64,000 bases of DNA from an uncultured Gammaproteobacteria bacterium (lineage in GTDB: Bacteria > Pseudomonadota > Gammaproteobacteria > Arenicellales > JAANXG01). The stretch covers positions 171,860 to 235,859 of the forward strand of contig CAMYNL010000003.1 of the NCBI GenBank assembly GCA_947259705.1. The letters run 5' to 3'. How positions within the stretch are numbered: the stretch's first letter is position 1; each line of letters starts with the position of its first letter. A program made the position numbers and the translations under genes. The notes under the pieces are model-generated. The model searched no databases, was not told the DNA's origin, and worked only from the letters and a program-made list of their open reading frames with translations. Positions 53,411 through 64,000 of this stretch are shown here, piece after piece.

Positions 53411-54571
53411 ATGCGCATTCTGTTTCTCGCACCACATCCCTTTTACCAGGATCGTGGCACCCCGATAGCGGTGGACCTGTTGCTGCGCGCGCTCAGCGCG
53501 GACGGCCATTGCGTGGATGTCATAACTTTTCCCGAGGGACAGGAGCGGAGCTACCCGAATGTGACTATACACCGCGTCAAGACGTGGGTACGGATAAACG
53601 GAGTACGGCCCGGGTTTTCGCTGAAGAAACTGGTTTGCGATGGGTTCCTGTTTGCGCGTGGAATCAGCCTGCTGCGGAGCGGAAAATACGATCTGATACA
53701 TGCCGTGGAAGAGTCAGGATTTTTCGCTTTGATCTATCGGCGGCTGTTCGGGGTGCCGTTCATCTACGATATGGACTCCCTGATGTCCATGCAGCTGGTA
53801 GACAAGCATCCCCGATTGGGGGCACTGCGCGGGTTTCTGGAGCATCTGGAGCGCCTGCCCATGCGGCATGCCGTCGCGGTAGCGCCCATGTGCGAGGACC
53901 TGGCCGCGCAGGCAAGAAAGGTCCGCGACGACGGCGTGGTGGTCATCAAGGACGTCTCGCTGATCGATGAATCGCGGGAGGCAAACGCGGCAGATCTCAG
54001 GGGCGAAGGCGGCGTGCGGGGACCGATCATCATGTATATCGGCAACCTGGAACCGTACCAGGGAATCGACCTGCTGCTGTCAGCCTGTGCGCGGCTGGAT
54101 CGCGCCTTTGCGCTGGTCATCATCGGTGGCCTGGCGGACGATATAAACTCTTTTCGGGAGCGGGCGGAGGACCTCGGCATCTCCCCATCCGTGCATTTTC
54201 TGGGTCCTCGGCCGGTGGCTGAAATCGGCGCCTACCTGCGTCAGGCCGACATCCTGGTCTCGCCGCGGGTTCACGGGACCAATACACCCATGAAGATCTA
54301 TTCATATCTCTCGTCCGGCGTTCCGGTGGTGGCCACTGACCTGCCCACACACACGCAGGTCCTCAACCCGGATATCGCCGTACTTGCGAAGCCCGACGCC
54401 GGTGTCTTCGCCGCCGCGCTGCGGACCCTGCTGGATGATGACCAGCTGCGGGCGCAGACCGGCAAACGTGCCGCCGCCTATGCCGCGCGAGAGCATGGAA
54501 TGGAAAGTTTCGTCTCGAGCGTGCGCAAGTTGTATCAATTCGTGGATCAGCGGCTGTGCAGCGACACCTGA
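53411..54571 (+). CDS. Glycosyltransferase, GT4-like (GT-B fold)
   Basis: The 386 aa protein begins MRILFLAPHPFYQDRGTPIA, the glycine-rich N-terminal loop of family 4 glycosyltransferases. The C-terminal half has IIMYIGNLEPYQGIDLLLSA, VHFLGPRPVAEIGAYLRQADILVSPRV and the donor-binding KIYSYLSSGVPVVATDLPTHTQVL. It lacks transmembrane helices. Acceptor and donor are unknown. The ATG at 53411 is chosen over an in-frame codon at 53393. It overlaps the GlpD-like gene by 16 nt. Confidence 0.88.
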   Translation: MRILFLAPHPFYQDRGTPIAVDLLLRALSADGHCVDVITFPEGQERSYPNVTIHRVKTWVRINGVRPGFSLKKLVCDGFLFARGISLLRSGKYDLIHAVEESGFFALIYRRLFGVPFIYDMDSLMSMQLVDKHPRLGALRGFLEHLERLPMRHAVAVAPMCEDLAAQARKVRDDGVVVIKDVSLIDESREANAADLRGEGGVRGPIIMYIGNLEPYQGIDLLLSACARLDRAFALVIIGGLADDINSFRERAEDLGISPSVHFLGPRPVAEIGAYLRQADILVSPRVHGTNTPMKIYSYLSSGVPVVATDLPTHTQVLNPDIAVLAKPDAGVFAAALRTLLDDDQLRAQTGKRAAAYAAREHGMESFVSSVRKLYQFVDQRLCSDT

Positions 54572-56151
54572 ACATTGCTGACTATTACGACATCGCGGTA
54601 ATCGGCGGCGGTATACATGGTGCCGCTATCGCCTGGGAGGCGGCTCGGAACGGGTATTCCGTGCTGCTGGTGGAACGCCGCGATTTTGTCAGCGGCGCAT
54701 CCTCCAACAGCCTGAAGATCATCCACGGCGGGCTTCGTTACCTGCAGGGCCTGGACTGGTCGCGAAGCCGCGCGTCGGCGCTGGAGCAGGAGAGGCTGAT
54801 GAAGCTGGCGCCGCACTGGATCAGGCCGCTGCCTTGCGCCATGCCCACCTACGGGGAATTCATGAAAAGCCGCCTGGCCCTGCGGGCGGGATTATGGCTG
54901 TACGATCACTGCATCAGGTCGCGCGCCATGGCGCGACAGTGGCCGGGCTCGGTGTCGACGCTGGATCGTTTGTCGCAGCTGGCGCCGCTGCCCGACAAGC
55001 CCGAAATGACCGGCGTCGCGCGGTGGTACGATGCCCAGGTCCACAACAGCGAACGCCTGGTGCTGGCCTACCTCTGGTCAGCGCGTGCGCTGGGGGCACA
55101 GGTGGTCAACCATACCGGATTGGAGGTGGCCGCCGACATGTCGCGCGGGGTGCGCGAACTGACCCTCACCGACAAGGTCACTGGGACAATATATCGGACT
55201 GCCGCGCGGCACCTTGTCGATACCGCCGCGGTCATGCCGGACGACCACAGAGTCGAGCTGGTACGGGGTGTCAATCTGGTGCTGACGGAACGGCTCTCCG
55301 ACTGGGCCATCGGCCTGGCCCATCGCTCCCACCAGGTCCGCGGTCACGCCGCCAGCCGCCTGCTGTTCTTTACACCGTGGCGGAACGTGACGCTGGTGGG
55401 TACCTGGTATTTCGCCGATCGGCCGGAACTGGGTGACAAAGTCAGCCGGGTCGAACTCGACGAATGCGTTGATGACGTCGCCGCGGTGTGGCCGCAGTTC
55501 GCGGCCGCAGCCTCGCACCCCGAGGCGATCCATGTCGGGCGCCTGCCGGTCACGGCAGGGGGTCGAAGCGTCCGGCAATTATTGGAGCGTCCCAGGATCG
55601 AGTTGAACGCGCGGCAGCAGATCACCCGCGTCACCGGTGTCAAGTACACCACCGCACGCCTGGTCGCGGGCGAGACGGTGAGTCGGCTCGCTGGACACGT
55701 CGCCCCGTCAGGGGCGGCGGCGGCCCTGGTGCTGCATGGTGCGGAATTTCATGATCTCAAAGAGTTTTATGTAAGCCAGCAGCAGCGCTATGCCGATATG
55801 CTTCCGGCCCCGGTACTGCGGCGCCTGGTTTACGAGTACGGGTCGGAGATGGATCAGGTCATGGAACGTTGCCGCGTCGAGCAGAATTTCGACACCATCG
55901 TTGATGCAGATGATGTGCTGCAAGTTGAGGTCGCCCATGCTGTTGAAGACGAAATGGCAGTGCACCTGGATGACGTGCTTCTGCGCCGGCTGGGTATAGG
56001 CACCGCGCGCAGGGCACCCGCGGCGACCATTAACCACTGCACGCAGCTCATGGCTCATTTGATGAACTGGGACGCGGAACGCAGCACAGCCGAAAAGGCG
56101 CGTATGTTGCGTTACTATGAACGAGTGGTGCCGGCCCCGGTGGAAAACTGA
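54556..56151 (+). CDS. Divergent FAD-dependent oxidoreductase of the GlpD/GlpA family
   Basis: The 531 aa protein has the GlpD-type N-terminus: dinucleotide fold IAVIGGGIHGAAIAWEAARNG, VERRDFVSGASSNSLKIIHGGLRYLQ and a C-terminal helical domain. The usual LVNATGPW motif is replaced by LVDTAAVM, and the KGSH-type segment reads RGVN, so the substrate and part of the flavin site differ from aerobic glycerol-3-phosphate dehydrogenase. GVKYTTARLVAGE keeps the conserved lysine. It is translationally coupled to a glycosyltransferase, with no glpK or glpF nearby. It starts with GTG. Confidence 0.8.
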   Translation: MQRHLNIADYYDIAVIGGGIHGAAIAWEAARNGYSVLLVERRDFVSGASSNSLKIIHGGLRYLQGLDWSRSRASALEQERLMKLAPHWIRPLPCAMPTYGEFMKSRLALRAGLWLYDHCIRSRAMARQWPGSVSTLDRLSQLAPLPDKPEMTGVARWYDAQVHNSERLVLAYLWSARALGAQVVNHTGLEVAADMSRGVRELTLTDKVTGTIYRTAARHLVDTAAVMPDDHRVELVRGVNLVLTERLSDWAIGLAHRSHQVRGHAASRLLFFTPWRNVTLVGTWYFADRPELGDKVSRVELDECVDDVAAVWPQFAAAASHPEAIHVGRLPVTAGGRSVRQLLERPRIELNARQQITRVTGVKYTTARLVAGETVSRLAGHVAPSGAAAALVLHGAEFHDLKEFYVSQQQRYADMLPAPVLRRLVYEYGSEMDQVMERCRVEQNFDTIVDADDVLQVEVAHAVEDEMAVHLDDVLLRRLGIGTARRAPAATINHCTQLMAHLMNWDAERSTAEKARMLRYYERVVPAPVEN

Positions 56152-56846
56152 GCATGGATACGCCAAGCGGCAAGGAACACCCGCAGCTGCTCGAGACCGG
56201 ACATGCCGGTCGCGATCATCGCCCCGCCGGGGTTGGAGTGTCGATCAGGGTGACGTTTCCCCGAATCCAGCAGACAATGGCAATCCGTTCATCTGCCTGC
56301 TCCGTAATCGTTGGCTGCGGCGGCGTGGAATACGTGTGCGTGACCGGGCCCAAGGCTGCGAAACGGGTACCGACCCGGTGGCTGCCGTTCCTTGTGCCAA
56401 CGGGACAAAAATGGGAGAATCCCGCGGCTCCCTACCCCGGTAAATCTATGCTGCATGGCCGTCAGATCGAAGTTCTGCGACGCGGACGCCAGCGTTGCAG
56501 GCGCTGACTGCGGCAGCACCGAGATGCATCGCGCACAACTTTTCTTTCCCCGGAACGTCAACGTAAGATCCCACGAGGGAATGATCGCAGACAACGAACG
56601 CTCCGCACGGCTCCCGCCAGGTACGATAAGGGGCCATGAGCAGGCAGCGGACCTGCGTGCACCGCTCGGTACCACGAGCGTTAACAGGAAGGCGATAGGC
56701 AATTGTCGTGTCTTACCGAGTCGGCAGGGCGAGGAGCCGGCAACGGTCGCCGTAGCACTCAGGGACACCGGGAGATCCGGTATCGCCGCGCACTTCCGGG
56801 CAGCGGCTGACGGTAACGAACGAACCCAGGCAACGGAAGCCTTCAG
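56152..56846. other. 695 bp without a recognisable gene
   Basis: Open frames exist (plus 56154-56507 and 56392-56850; minus 56289-56768) but their products are basic, low in hydrophobic cores and unlike known proteins. The first begins 2 nt after the GlpD-like stop, so a small fast-evolving gene cannot be excluded. No tRNA, repeat or terminator was seen. It might be a long leader or a decayed gene. Confidence 0.4.
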
Positions 56847-57653
56847 ATGAAGCTCGCGACGCAGTCACCGCAGCAGCAGTTGCTCGGCTTGTACGAGAAG
56901 TCGCCCCTGAAGAAAGCAAAGTTCGCGGCCATCGAGGAACTGCTGCCCGACACCAGCGGCATGGTCTGTCTGGATATCGGCGCCGACAATGGAGTGTTGA
57001 GCTACCTCCTGAGGCAACGTGGTGGCGAATGGCACAGCGCCGATCTGGATGAGGACGTCGTGGCCGTGATAAAGAACATGGTGGGTGACCAGGTCCATCA
57101 ATTCGACGGCGGACCGACGGAATTTCCCGACGATTACTTCGATCTGATTGTAATCATAGACTTTCTGGAGCACATAGAGGACGACAGCGGTTTCATCGAG
57201 GAGCTTTCGCGGATAATGAAACCTGGCGGAGTGCTCATCGTCAACGTGCCCCATTACAAGGGGCGGTCGCCGATCAGGCGCTTGAGGCTGGCGGTCGGGC
57301 TTACCGACGACAAGCACGGGCATGTGCGCCCCGGCTATACCATGGACAGCCTTGCCGGGACCCTGTTGCCCAACTTCATTGTCGAGAAACGGCAAACCTA
57401 TTCACGATTCTTCGTGGAACTGTTTGACGTGGCAGTCAGTTGGTATCTGGACAGGGCAAAGCACGGGGACTCGTCAAGAAAAGGGAATGTTGTCACCGCG
57501 CATGACATGAGCACGCACCGTAAGCAGTTCAAGTTGTATTCGCTGATTTACCCGCTGGTCTGGTGCCTGGGGCAGGCTGACCGCTTGTTGTTTTTCACCT
57601 CGGGTTACAGCCTCGTGGTACGTGCCCGGGCCAGCGCGGAAGCGACCAGCTGA
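56847..57653 (+). CDS. SAM-dependent class I methyltransferase
   Basis: The 268 aa protein has the Rossmann methyltransferase motifs: VCLDIGADNGVLSYLL (motif I), SADLDED (post-I acidic residue), FPDDYFDLIVIIDFLEHIEDD (motif II/III) and ELSRIMKPGGVLIVNVPH. The last 40 residues contain a hydrophobic stretch (LYSLIYPLVWCLGQADRLLFF), suggesting membrane association. Methyltransferases of this type occur with glycosyltransferases in glycolipid or polysaccharide loci; the substrate is unknown. Confidence 0.85.
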   Translation: MKLATQSPQQQLLGLYEKSPLKKAKFAAIEELLPDTSGMVCLDIGADNGVLSYLLRQRGGEWHSADLDEDVVAVIKNMVGDQVHQFDGGPTEFPDDYFDLIVIIDFLEHIEDDSGFIEELSRIMKPGGVLIVNVPHYKGRSPIRRLRLAVGLTDDKHGHVRPGYTMDSLAGTLLPNFIVEKRQTYSRFFVELFDVAVSWYLDRAKHGDSSRKGNVVTAHDMSTHRKQFKLYSLIYPLVWCLGQADRLLFFTSGYSLVVRARASAEATS

Positions 57654-57825
57654 GTCGGGCGTCGGGCACGACTCACCATCGTGTCCGGCGCGGCGCGCGG
57701 GCATGCGGCAATTTGTGCACCTTCGATACAGCGTGGATGCGCGGGCTGCCCGGCGGCGCTCCGATGCGAAGTTTCGACGAGTGCATGTTTGCAACGGCGA
57801 CCTGCGGCCGCGAGCCGGGCCGGCT

Positions 57826-58656
57826 TCAGTCGCCGGTCACCGTTGTTGCTCCTGCGTCCTCGGAAAACAGCACAGGGTCTACATAGGCGCCGTTCATGCG
57901 CAAGGTCCAGGTGATGATGACCGGTCCGTCAGCGACCGGGTTGTAGATCCTTCCCAGCAACGCGCCTCGCGTCACCTGGTTGCCCGGTGCCACCTTGACG
58001 TCAGTGACGGGATAAACGCCGGAAACCAGTCCCATGCCGTGATCGACATAGACAGCGAAGGCCTGGCGACCGGCCGATAAGACGTAGGATACCGTGCCGG
58101 CACCGGGTGCGTTGACGCGGCTGTTGTTACGGATCTTGAACTCCAACCCCACGTCCCAGTGGTAAGACCCGTTCGCCATCAATCTGCGGGTGCCATAGCG
58201 CCTGTCACCGGCGAGTAGCACGCTGCGGTAGATCGGGTAGGACAACGGCAATGTGGCGTCGAGTTCAGCCCGCCAATGTACCGGTGGTGGCGGTGGGGGT
58301 GGCGGCGGATAACCACTGTCATCCGCCGACGCGGAACCCGCGGTCGCCGGACGGACGACCCGCGGTTCGCGATGCGGCCTGACTGTAAGCGTTTGATGCA
58401 CGGGATCCTGGTTCGTCGCTTCAATACGGACCACATAGTCGCCTGGAGCGGTGTCGAGGTCGATGGCGACCAGCGCCTGCCAACGGTCATCGATACGGCG
58501 TACCAGAACCTGACGATTGCCGTAAAACACCGACGGCGGATCGAGCCCGGAGTCGGGCAGGTAAAGATCGACCACCCCGCCGGGGACCGCCTCCGCGGCA
58601 GCCGGCGCATGCCACCCGCAGCCACTCAGTACCGCGGCGAGGATCAGTCTGCTCAC
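57826..58656 (-). CDS. M23-fold lipoprotein lacking zinc ligands
   Basis: The 276 aa product starts with a short lipoprotein signal (LILAAVLSGC, Cys13), has an N-terminal beta-rich domain, a run of nine prolines (117-125) and a C-terminal LytM/M23 domain (about 155-265). The catalytic HxGxD is replaced by DVGLE (Asp168, Glu172), and the HLHW motif by IITW (Thr249-Trp250), so all usual zinc ligands are changed. It probably binds peptidoglycan or activates another enzyme, as EnvC and NlpD do. It starts with GTG overlapping the xseA stop. Confidence 0.85.
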   Translation of the reverse strand: MSRLILAAVLSGCGWHAPAAAEAVPGGVVDLYLPDSGLDPPSVFYGNRQVLVRRIDDRWQALVAIDLDTAPGDYVVRIEATNQDPVHQTLTVRPHREPRVVRPATAGSASADDSGYPPPPPPPPPVHWRAELDATLPLSYPIYRSVLLAGDRRYGTRRLMANGSYHWDVGLEFKIRNNSRVNAPGAGTVSYVLSAGRQAFAVYVDHGMGLVSGVYPVTDVKVAPGNQVTRGALLGRIYNPVADGPVIITWTLRMNGAYVDPVLFSEDAGATTVTGD

Positions 58657-60053
58657 CGGCGTCGATCTGTCACCGTGCAGCGCAACGCGCCGTGCGCAAG
58701 GGCGACATCCACGCTTGCGCCCGTTGCCACGTTGTCCGCCGAAGAGATGACGTGACCGCTGGCGGTATCCGTGACCACTGCGTAACCGCGCTGCAGCACC
58801 GCTTCGGGGCTGACGGCCCGCAAGCGACCGACGATGCCGCGCAGCGCTTGTGCGCGCGCGTCAAGGTCCAGCGGCAGCGACCGCGACAGTCCGTACCGGT
58901 GCCGGTCAACGCGATCACGCAGTCGTTCCAGGCGCGGCGCGGGGGAGCGCATGAGCAGTCGACTTTCATTGCGCTCGGCCTGAACAAGAAGTCTCCCCAG
59001 CGCAGAATTCGCGGCGGCGGCAAGCTGTGTGACGCCGTGTTGCAGCCGCGCGGACAGATGCGACAGGCGCTCACGCGGATGAATCAGCCTTCTCGTTCGC
59101 CCGTCCACCCGTTGCGCGCCATTCTCCAGGCTGGCACGGACGTTGCGGCAGATTTGCCGCCGCACTGCGGCCAGCGCACTGATCCATTCCGCGGCATCCG
59201 GACTCAGCAGCTCGGCGGCCGCGGTCGGCGTGGGGGCTCTCCGGTCGGCGACGAAATCGCTGATGGTGAAATCGATGTCGTGCCCCACACCACTGACGAT
59301 CGGGATGCTGGCAGCGGCGATCGCACGCGCGACACTCTCGTCGTTGAATGCCTGCAGGTCCTCCAGTGAACCACCACCGCGGGTGACAATGAGCGCGTCA
59401 CATTCAGCGCGCTGCTGCGCCGCCGCCAGCGCCGCGAGCAGTTCCGGTACCGCAGCGGCGCCCTGGACGGCCGAGGGATAAATGAGCAGTGGGACCGCGG
59501 GGCAACGGCGCCGAAAGGTGGCGATGACGTCTCTCACCGCCGCCCCCGTCGCCGAGGTGATGATACCCACCCGCCGCGGGAAACGCGGCAGCTCGCGCTT
59601 GCGGCCGGGCTCGAACAGCCCCTCGCTCTCCAGTTTGCGCTTTAACTGCTCGAAGGCCCGCAGCAAGGCACCTTCGCCGGCATCCTCGAGGTGCTGAACC
59701 ACCAGCTGAAAATCGCCGCGATTCTCGTATAGCGTAACGCGGGCACGGACCAGCACCCGTGACCCGGCCTCGGGTTCCAGCGCAAGCACATCGCGACGCT
59801 GCCGGAACAGGGCGCAGCGAACCTGGGCGGTATCGTCCTTGAGCGTGAAGTAGATATGTCCCGAACCCGGCCGCGACAGGTTGGATATCTCACCCTCCAC
59901 CCAGACCTCGCGGAAGCTGGCCTCGAGCAGACGACGCGCCTCGGCATTCAGGCGCGAGACGGAGTAGACGTCGCGTTGGCCGGGGACCGGGGTCGGCACG
60001 GGTGTGGGCAGTTCACGCACGGGCGGGATATTCCGACGAACATCGCGAGGCAC
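58653..60053 (-). CDS. xseA: Exodeoxyribonuclease VII large subunit
   Basis: XseA with XseB degrades single-stranded DNA. The 466 aa protein has an OB-fold N-terminus (VYSVSRLNAEARRLLEASFREVWVEGEISNL, SGHIYFTLKD), the catalytic region FPRRVGIITSATGAAVRDVI, VTRGGGSLEDLQAFNDE and [26 protein letters not shown], and a long helical C-terminus. It starts with GTG. xseB is not in the window. Confidence 0.95.
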   Translation of the reverse strand: MPRDVRRNIPPVRELPTPVPTPVPGQRDVYSVSRLNAEARRLLEASFREVWVEGEISNLSRPGSGHIYFTLKDDTAQVRCALFRQRRDVLALEPEAGSRVLVRARVTLYENRGDFQLVVQHLEDAGEGALLRAFEQLKRKLESEGLFEPGRKRELPRFPRRVGIITSATGAAVRDVIATFRRRCPAVPLLIYPSAVQGAAAVPELLAALAAAQQRAECDALIVTRGGGSLEDLQAFNDESVARAIAAASIPIVSGVGHDIDFTISDFVADRRAPTPTAAAELLSPDAAEWISALAAVRRQICRNVRASLENGAQRVDGRTRRLIHPRERLSHLSARLQHGVTQLAAAANSALGRLLVQAERNESRLLMRSPAPRLERLRDRVDRHRYGLSRSLPLDLDARAQALRGIVGRLRAVSPEAVLQRGYAVVTDTASGHVISSADNVATGASVDVALAHGALRCTVTDRRR

Positions 60054-60087
60054 GTATTCTTGCCTGCCGCAGGGCGCTTGTAAACAA

Positions 60088-60111
60088 AAGCCGGGCCGAC
60101 CGGCCCGGCTT
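60088..60111 (-). terminator. Intrinsic terminator after the LysM gene
   Basis: AAGCCGGGCC-GACC-GGCCCGGCTT is a perfect 10 bp stem with a 4 nt loop. On the minus strand it is followed by TTGTTTA, extending the T run. It separates the LysM gene from xseA. Confidence 0.85.
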
Positions 60112-60149
60112 GCTGGATCGTTCCCGGGTGCTGCCCGGGTGCGCCATGG

Positions 60150-60641
60150 TCAGTTGGTATAGCGGGGCATGGCGTTTGCCTGGTCCTTGGCCTGCTGCTG
60201 GGCCAGCATGGCGGCCTCCTTGACGCGGGTGGCGATGCGCGCCGCCTCCGCGTCGTCGCCCGAGGCTTTGGCCTTTTTAGCCGCCTCCAGCAGCTTCGAC
60301 AGGTCCTGTGCACTGCCACCCGTGGCCTTGTCGATCAGCTTCCACTCGGAGTTCATTTTTTTCGCCGCTGCCAGCTGCTGTTCAGCCTCGGCAATGACCT
60401 GGTCAGCCGACATGGCGGCGCCGGGTATGCGGAGCTGCTGGCCCGGGCGGATCATGGTCGCATCGCTGATCACGTCGCGGTTGGCCTCCAGGATCACTGA
60501 ATACTTCTTCACATCGCCGTAGAACTTTGCGGCGATTTTCGACAGTGAATCCCCACTTTTCACGGTGTACATGGTTGCATCGGCGAGGGCGGTGGTTGCC
60601 GCCATCAGTCCCAATCCCACTACTAACAGTCGTCGTTTCAT
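60150..60641 (-). CDS. LysM-domain exported protein
   Basis: From the ATG at 60641 the protein has a signal peptide (RRLLVVGLGLMAATTALA) and one LysM domain at about residues 24-73 (YTVKSGDSLSKIAAKFYG, LEANRDVISDATMIRPGQQLRIP), which binds peptidoglycan. A helical, Ala/Lys-rich C-terminal region follows. GGAGGAG 5 nt before 60641 decides the start over an in-frame ATG ten codons upstream. The C-terminal role is unknown. Transcription ends at the terminator to its left. Confidence 0.88.
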   Translation of the reverse strand: MKRRLLVVGLGLMAATTALADATMYTVKSGDSLSKIAAKFYGDVKKYSVILEANRDVISDATMIRPGQQLRIPGAAMSADQVIAEAEQQLAAAKKMNSEWKLIDKATGGSAQDLSKLLEAAKKAKASGDDAEAARIATRVKEAAMLAQQQAKDQANAMPRYTN

Positions 60642-60815
60642 CAATCTCCTCCGCGGATATTGTCGTTTCACCCCGGGAGACGCCGCCCTCCTGGCTGACG
60701 GTCCCGGTTCGCGATCACGCTAAGCTATTGTTTTGACGATTGGCTGTCAATCTCCCCCTGTAGGGATATGCGGCACGCCGAACCGCCTGATTCAAAGGCT
60801 CCGGGGCGGGACTGG

Positions 60816-62319
<1,504 letters not shown>

Positions 62320-62372
62320 GCGCCGCGGACTGCGGGCAGTGCTGCATTGGCAGCAACAGCGATATCGTCACC

Positions 62373-63947
62373 ATGAACGACCCACACTCAGATCGTATCC
62401 TGATCCTCGATTTCGGATCCCAGTACACGCAGCTCATCGCCCGCCGGGTGCGCGAGGCGGGGGTTTACTGTGAAATCAGGGCCCATGACGTCACCTCCGG
62501 TGAGATCGGGGCATTCGCAGCGAAGGGCCTCATACTGTCGGGTGGGCCGGCCACCGTCACGGCGGGCGACACCTCACGCCCCCCCGCCGGCGTGTTCGAT
62601 CTGGGACTGCCGGTACTTGGTATCTGTTACGGCATGCAGTGCATGGCCGACGCCCTGGGCGGGGCGGTGGAGAATTCGGCCAAGCGCGAGTATGGCCACG
62701 CCCGCGTTCGCGTGGCCCGGCCGGCTTCCCTGCTGGCGGACCTCGGTGACCAGATCGATGACGCGGGCCGTGCCATGCTGGACGTGTGGATGAGCCATGG
62801 CGACAAGGTGACGTCCCTACCGCCCGGTTTCCAAGCCATTGCGAGCAGCGACAACTCCCCGCTGGCGGCGATCGCGAACGAGGACCGTAACCTCTACGGA
62901 CTGCAGTTCCATCCTGAGGTCACCCATACCCGGCAGGGCCAGGACATACTGCGCCGGTTCGTGCACGAGATCTGCGGCTGCGGATCCGCCTGGACTCCCG
63001 GGAACATCATCCAGGACGCCATCGCGACCATCAGGCGCCAGGCCGGGAGCGACCGTGTGGTGCTGGGGCTCTCCGGGGGTGTTGACTCATCGGTGGTCGC
63101 GGCCTTGCTGCATCAGGCACTGGGAGGCCAACTTACCTGTATCTTCGTTGATAACGGCCTGCTGCGGCTCCATGAAGGCGACCAGGTGATGGCGACCTTT
63201 GCCGAACACATGGGGGTCAGGGTGGTGCGCGTCGATGCCGAGGAAAGGTTCCTGCAGGTGCTGCGCGGCGTCGCCGATCCGGAGCAGAAGCGCAAGTTGA
63301 TCGGCCGCATGTTCATCGAGGTGTTCGAGGAGGAAGCAGCGAAGATCGAGGACGTCAGATGGCTGGCCCAGGGGACCATTTATCCCGATGTAATCGAGTC
63401 GGCCGCCGCCAAGACCGGCAAGGCGGAGGTCATCAAGTCGCACCACAACGTGGGGGGGCTGCCCGAGCACATGCAGCTCAGGTTACTGGAACCGCTGCGG
63501 GAGCTGTTCAAGGACGAGGTGCGCAAGATCGGCGTCGAGCTGGGTCTTCCCCACAAGATGGTTTACCGCCACCCATTCCCCGGTCCGGGGCTTGGGGTGC
63601 GCATCCTCGGCGAGGTCAAGAAGGAGTATGCCGACCTGTTGCGGGAGGCGGATGCGATCTACCTGGATGAGTTGCAGAAGAACGGCCTCTATGACCGTAT
63701 CAGCCAGGCCTTCGCCGTGTTCCTGCCAGTCAGGTCCGTGGGTGTGGTGGGTGACAACCGCGCCTACGAGTATGTAATCGCGTTGCGTGCCGTGGAGACC
63801 GTGGATTTCATGACCGCCAACTGGAGCCGCATCCCCTACGATGTGCTGGCCACCGTTTCCAATCGCATCATCAACGAAGTGGCGGGCGTCAGTCGCGTCA
63901 CTTATGATATTTCAGGCAAGCCGCCGGCCACCATCGAGTGGGAGTAG
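62373..63947 (+). CDS. guaA: GMP synthase (glutamine-hydrolysing)
   Basis: GuaA aminates XMP to GMP. The 524 aa protein has a class I glutamine amidotransferase domain with Cys85 in [12 protein letters not shown] and the His/Glu pair in [11 protein letters not shown], an ATP pyrophosphatase domain with [17 protein letters not shown], and the C-terminal dimerisation domain ending KPPATIEWE. It forms an operon with guaB. The remaining 50 bp of the window are AT-rich with no clear feature. Confidence 0.98.
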   Translation: MNDPHSDRILILDFGSQYTQLIARRVREAGVYCEIRAHDVTSGEIGAFAAKGLILSGGPATVTAGDTSRPPAGVFDLGLPVLGICYGMQCMADALGGAVENSAKREYGHARVRVARPASLLADLGDQIDDAGRAMLDVWMSHGDKVTSLPPGFQAIASSDNSPLAAIANEDRNLYGLQFHPEVTHTRQGQDILRRFVHEICGCGSAWTPGNIIQDAIATIRRQAGSDRVVLGLSGGVDSSVVAALLHQALGGQLTCIFVDNGLLRLHEGDQVMATFAEHMGVRVVRVDAEERFLQVLRGVADPEQKRKLIGRMFIEVFEEEAAKIEDVRWLAQGTIYPDVIESAAAKTGKAEVIKSHHNVGGLPEHMQLRLLEPLRELFKDEVRKIGVELGLPHKMVYRHPFPGPGLGVRILGEVKKEYADLLREADAIYLDELQKNGLYDRISQAFAVFLPVRSVGVVGDNRAYEYVIALRAVETVDFMTANWSRIPYDVLATVSNRIINEVAGVSRVTYDISGKPPATIEWE

Positions 63948-64000
63948 GGGGAATCCATAACGCATTGAAAAATAATGGATTAAATCCTCTAATCAACAAT

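Noticed and set aside
53193..53435. Minus-strand 80-codon frame before the glycosyltransferase
   Set aside because: It overlaps the glycosyltransferase start on the opposite strand and shows no similarity to known proteins.
63953..63994. AATCCAT...ATGGATT inverted repeat after guaA
   Set aside because: Seven-base AT-rich arms with a long loop and no T run; likely chance in AT-rich sequence at the window edge.

Overview
The window is about 60% GC, densely packed and almost entirely chromosomal housekeeping DNA of a gammaproteobacterium. The gene orders smc-zipA-ligA, queA-tgt-yajC-secD-secF, glyA-nrdR-ribD-ribE-ribBA-ribH-nusB-thiL-pgpA, suhB/trmJ-cysE-iscR and ndk-rlmN-pilF-rodZ-hisS-yfgM-bamB-der are characteristic of that class. 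The order fdxA/mutS and suhB/trmJ/cysE/iscR/ndk/rlmN/pilF resembles Pseudomonas. SMC instead of MukB, a 7Fe-type ferredoxin and the general gene set suggest a deep-branching Chromatiales-like lineage, but the sequence alone does not fix genus or family. There is no prophage, transposon, CRISPR array or rRNA. One tRNA gene, tRNA-Leu(CAA), is present.

Layout. 0-0.6 kb: queF. 0.6-7.6 kb: smc-zipA-ligA (chromosome segregation, division, ligation). 7.6-10.1 kb: small accessory genes (HNH nuclease, VOC protein, membrane protein, Crp/Fnr regulator with a DUF2892 membrane protein, small lipoprotein). 10.2-15.2 kb: propionyl-CoA synthetase divergent from aconitase A. 15.2-16.4 kb: yciB-yciI-bolA. 16.8-18.3 kb: deoxynucleoside kinase and panC. 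18.4-24.1 kb: tRNA-Leu, queuosine genes queA-tgt, and yajC-secDF. 24.2-31.3 kb: glyA, nrdR, riboflavin genes, nusB, thiL, pgpA. 31.3-34.1 kb: lytic transglycosylase, yajQ, dsbC, fdxA. 34.3-40.3 kb: a PilZ-like protein, mutS, suhB, trmJ. 40.3-43.5 kb: cysE, iscR, iscA, mtaB. 43.5-51.1 kb: ndk to der. 51.2-57.7 kb: the least ordinary stretch, with an unrecognised helical protein, a DUF457 membrane protein, a glycosyltransferase, a divergent GlpD-like flavoprotein, a methyltransferase and two gene-poor gaps. 57.8-60.6 kb: an inactive-looking M23 protein, xseA and a LysM protein. 60.8-64 kb: guaB-guaA.

Most genes form tightly coupled operons, many with 1-8 nt overlaps. The main points for a second look are: a candidate small RNA with a promoter, upstream direct repeats and a terminator behind dsbC; an isc locus reduced to iscR and iscA but keeping a strong IscR operator; likely leaderless starts at guaB and at the unknown 51.2 kb gene; a short open frame ending on the crp start codon; a GlpD-family protein without the usual NATGPW motif; and an M23-fold lipoprotein without zinc ligands. 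None of these is proof of a new system; the sRNA candidate and the 51-57 kb cluster are the strongest leads.
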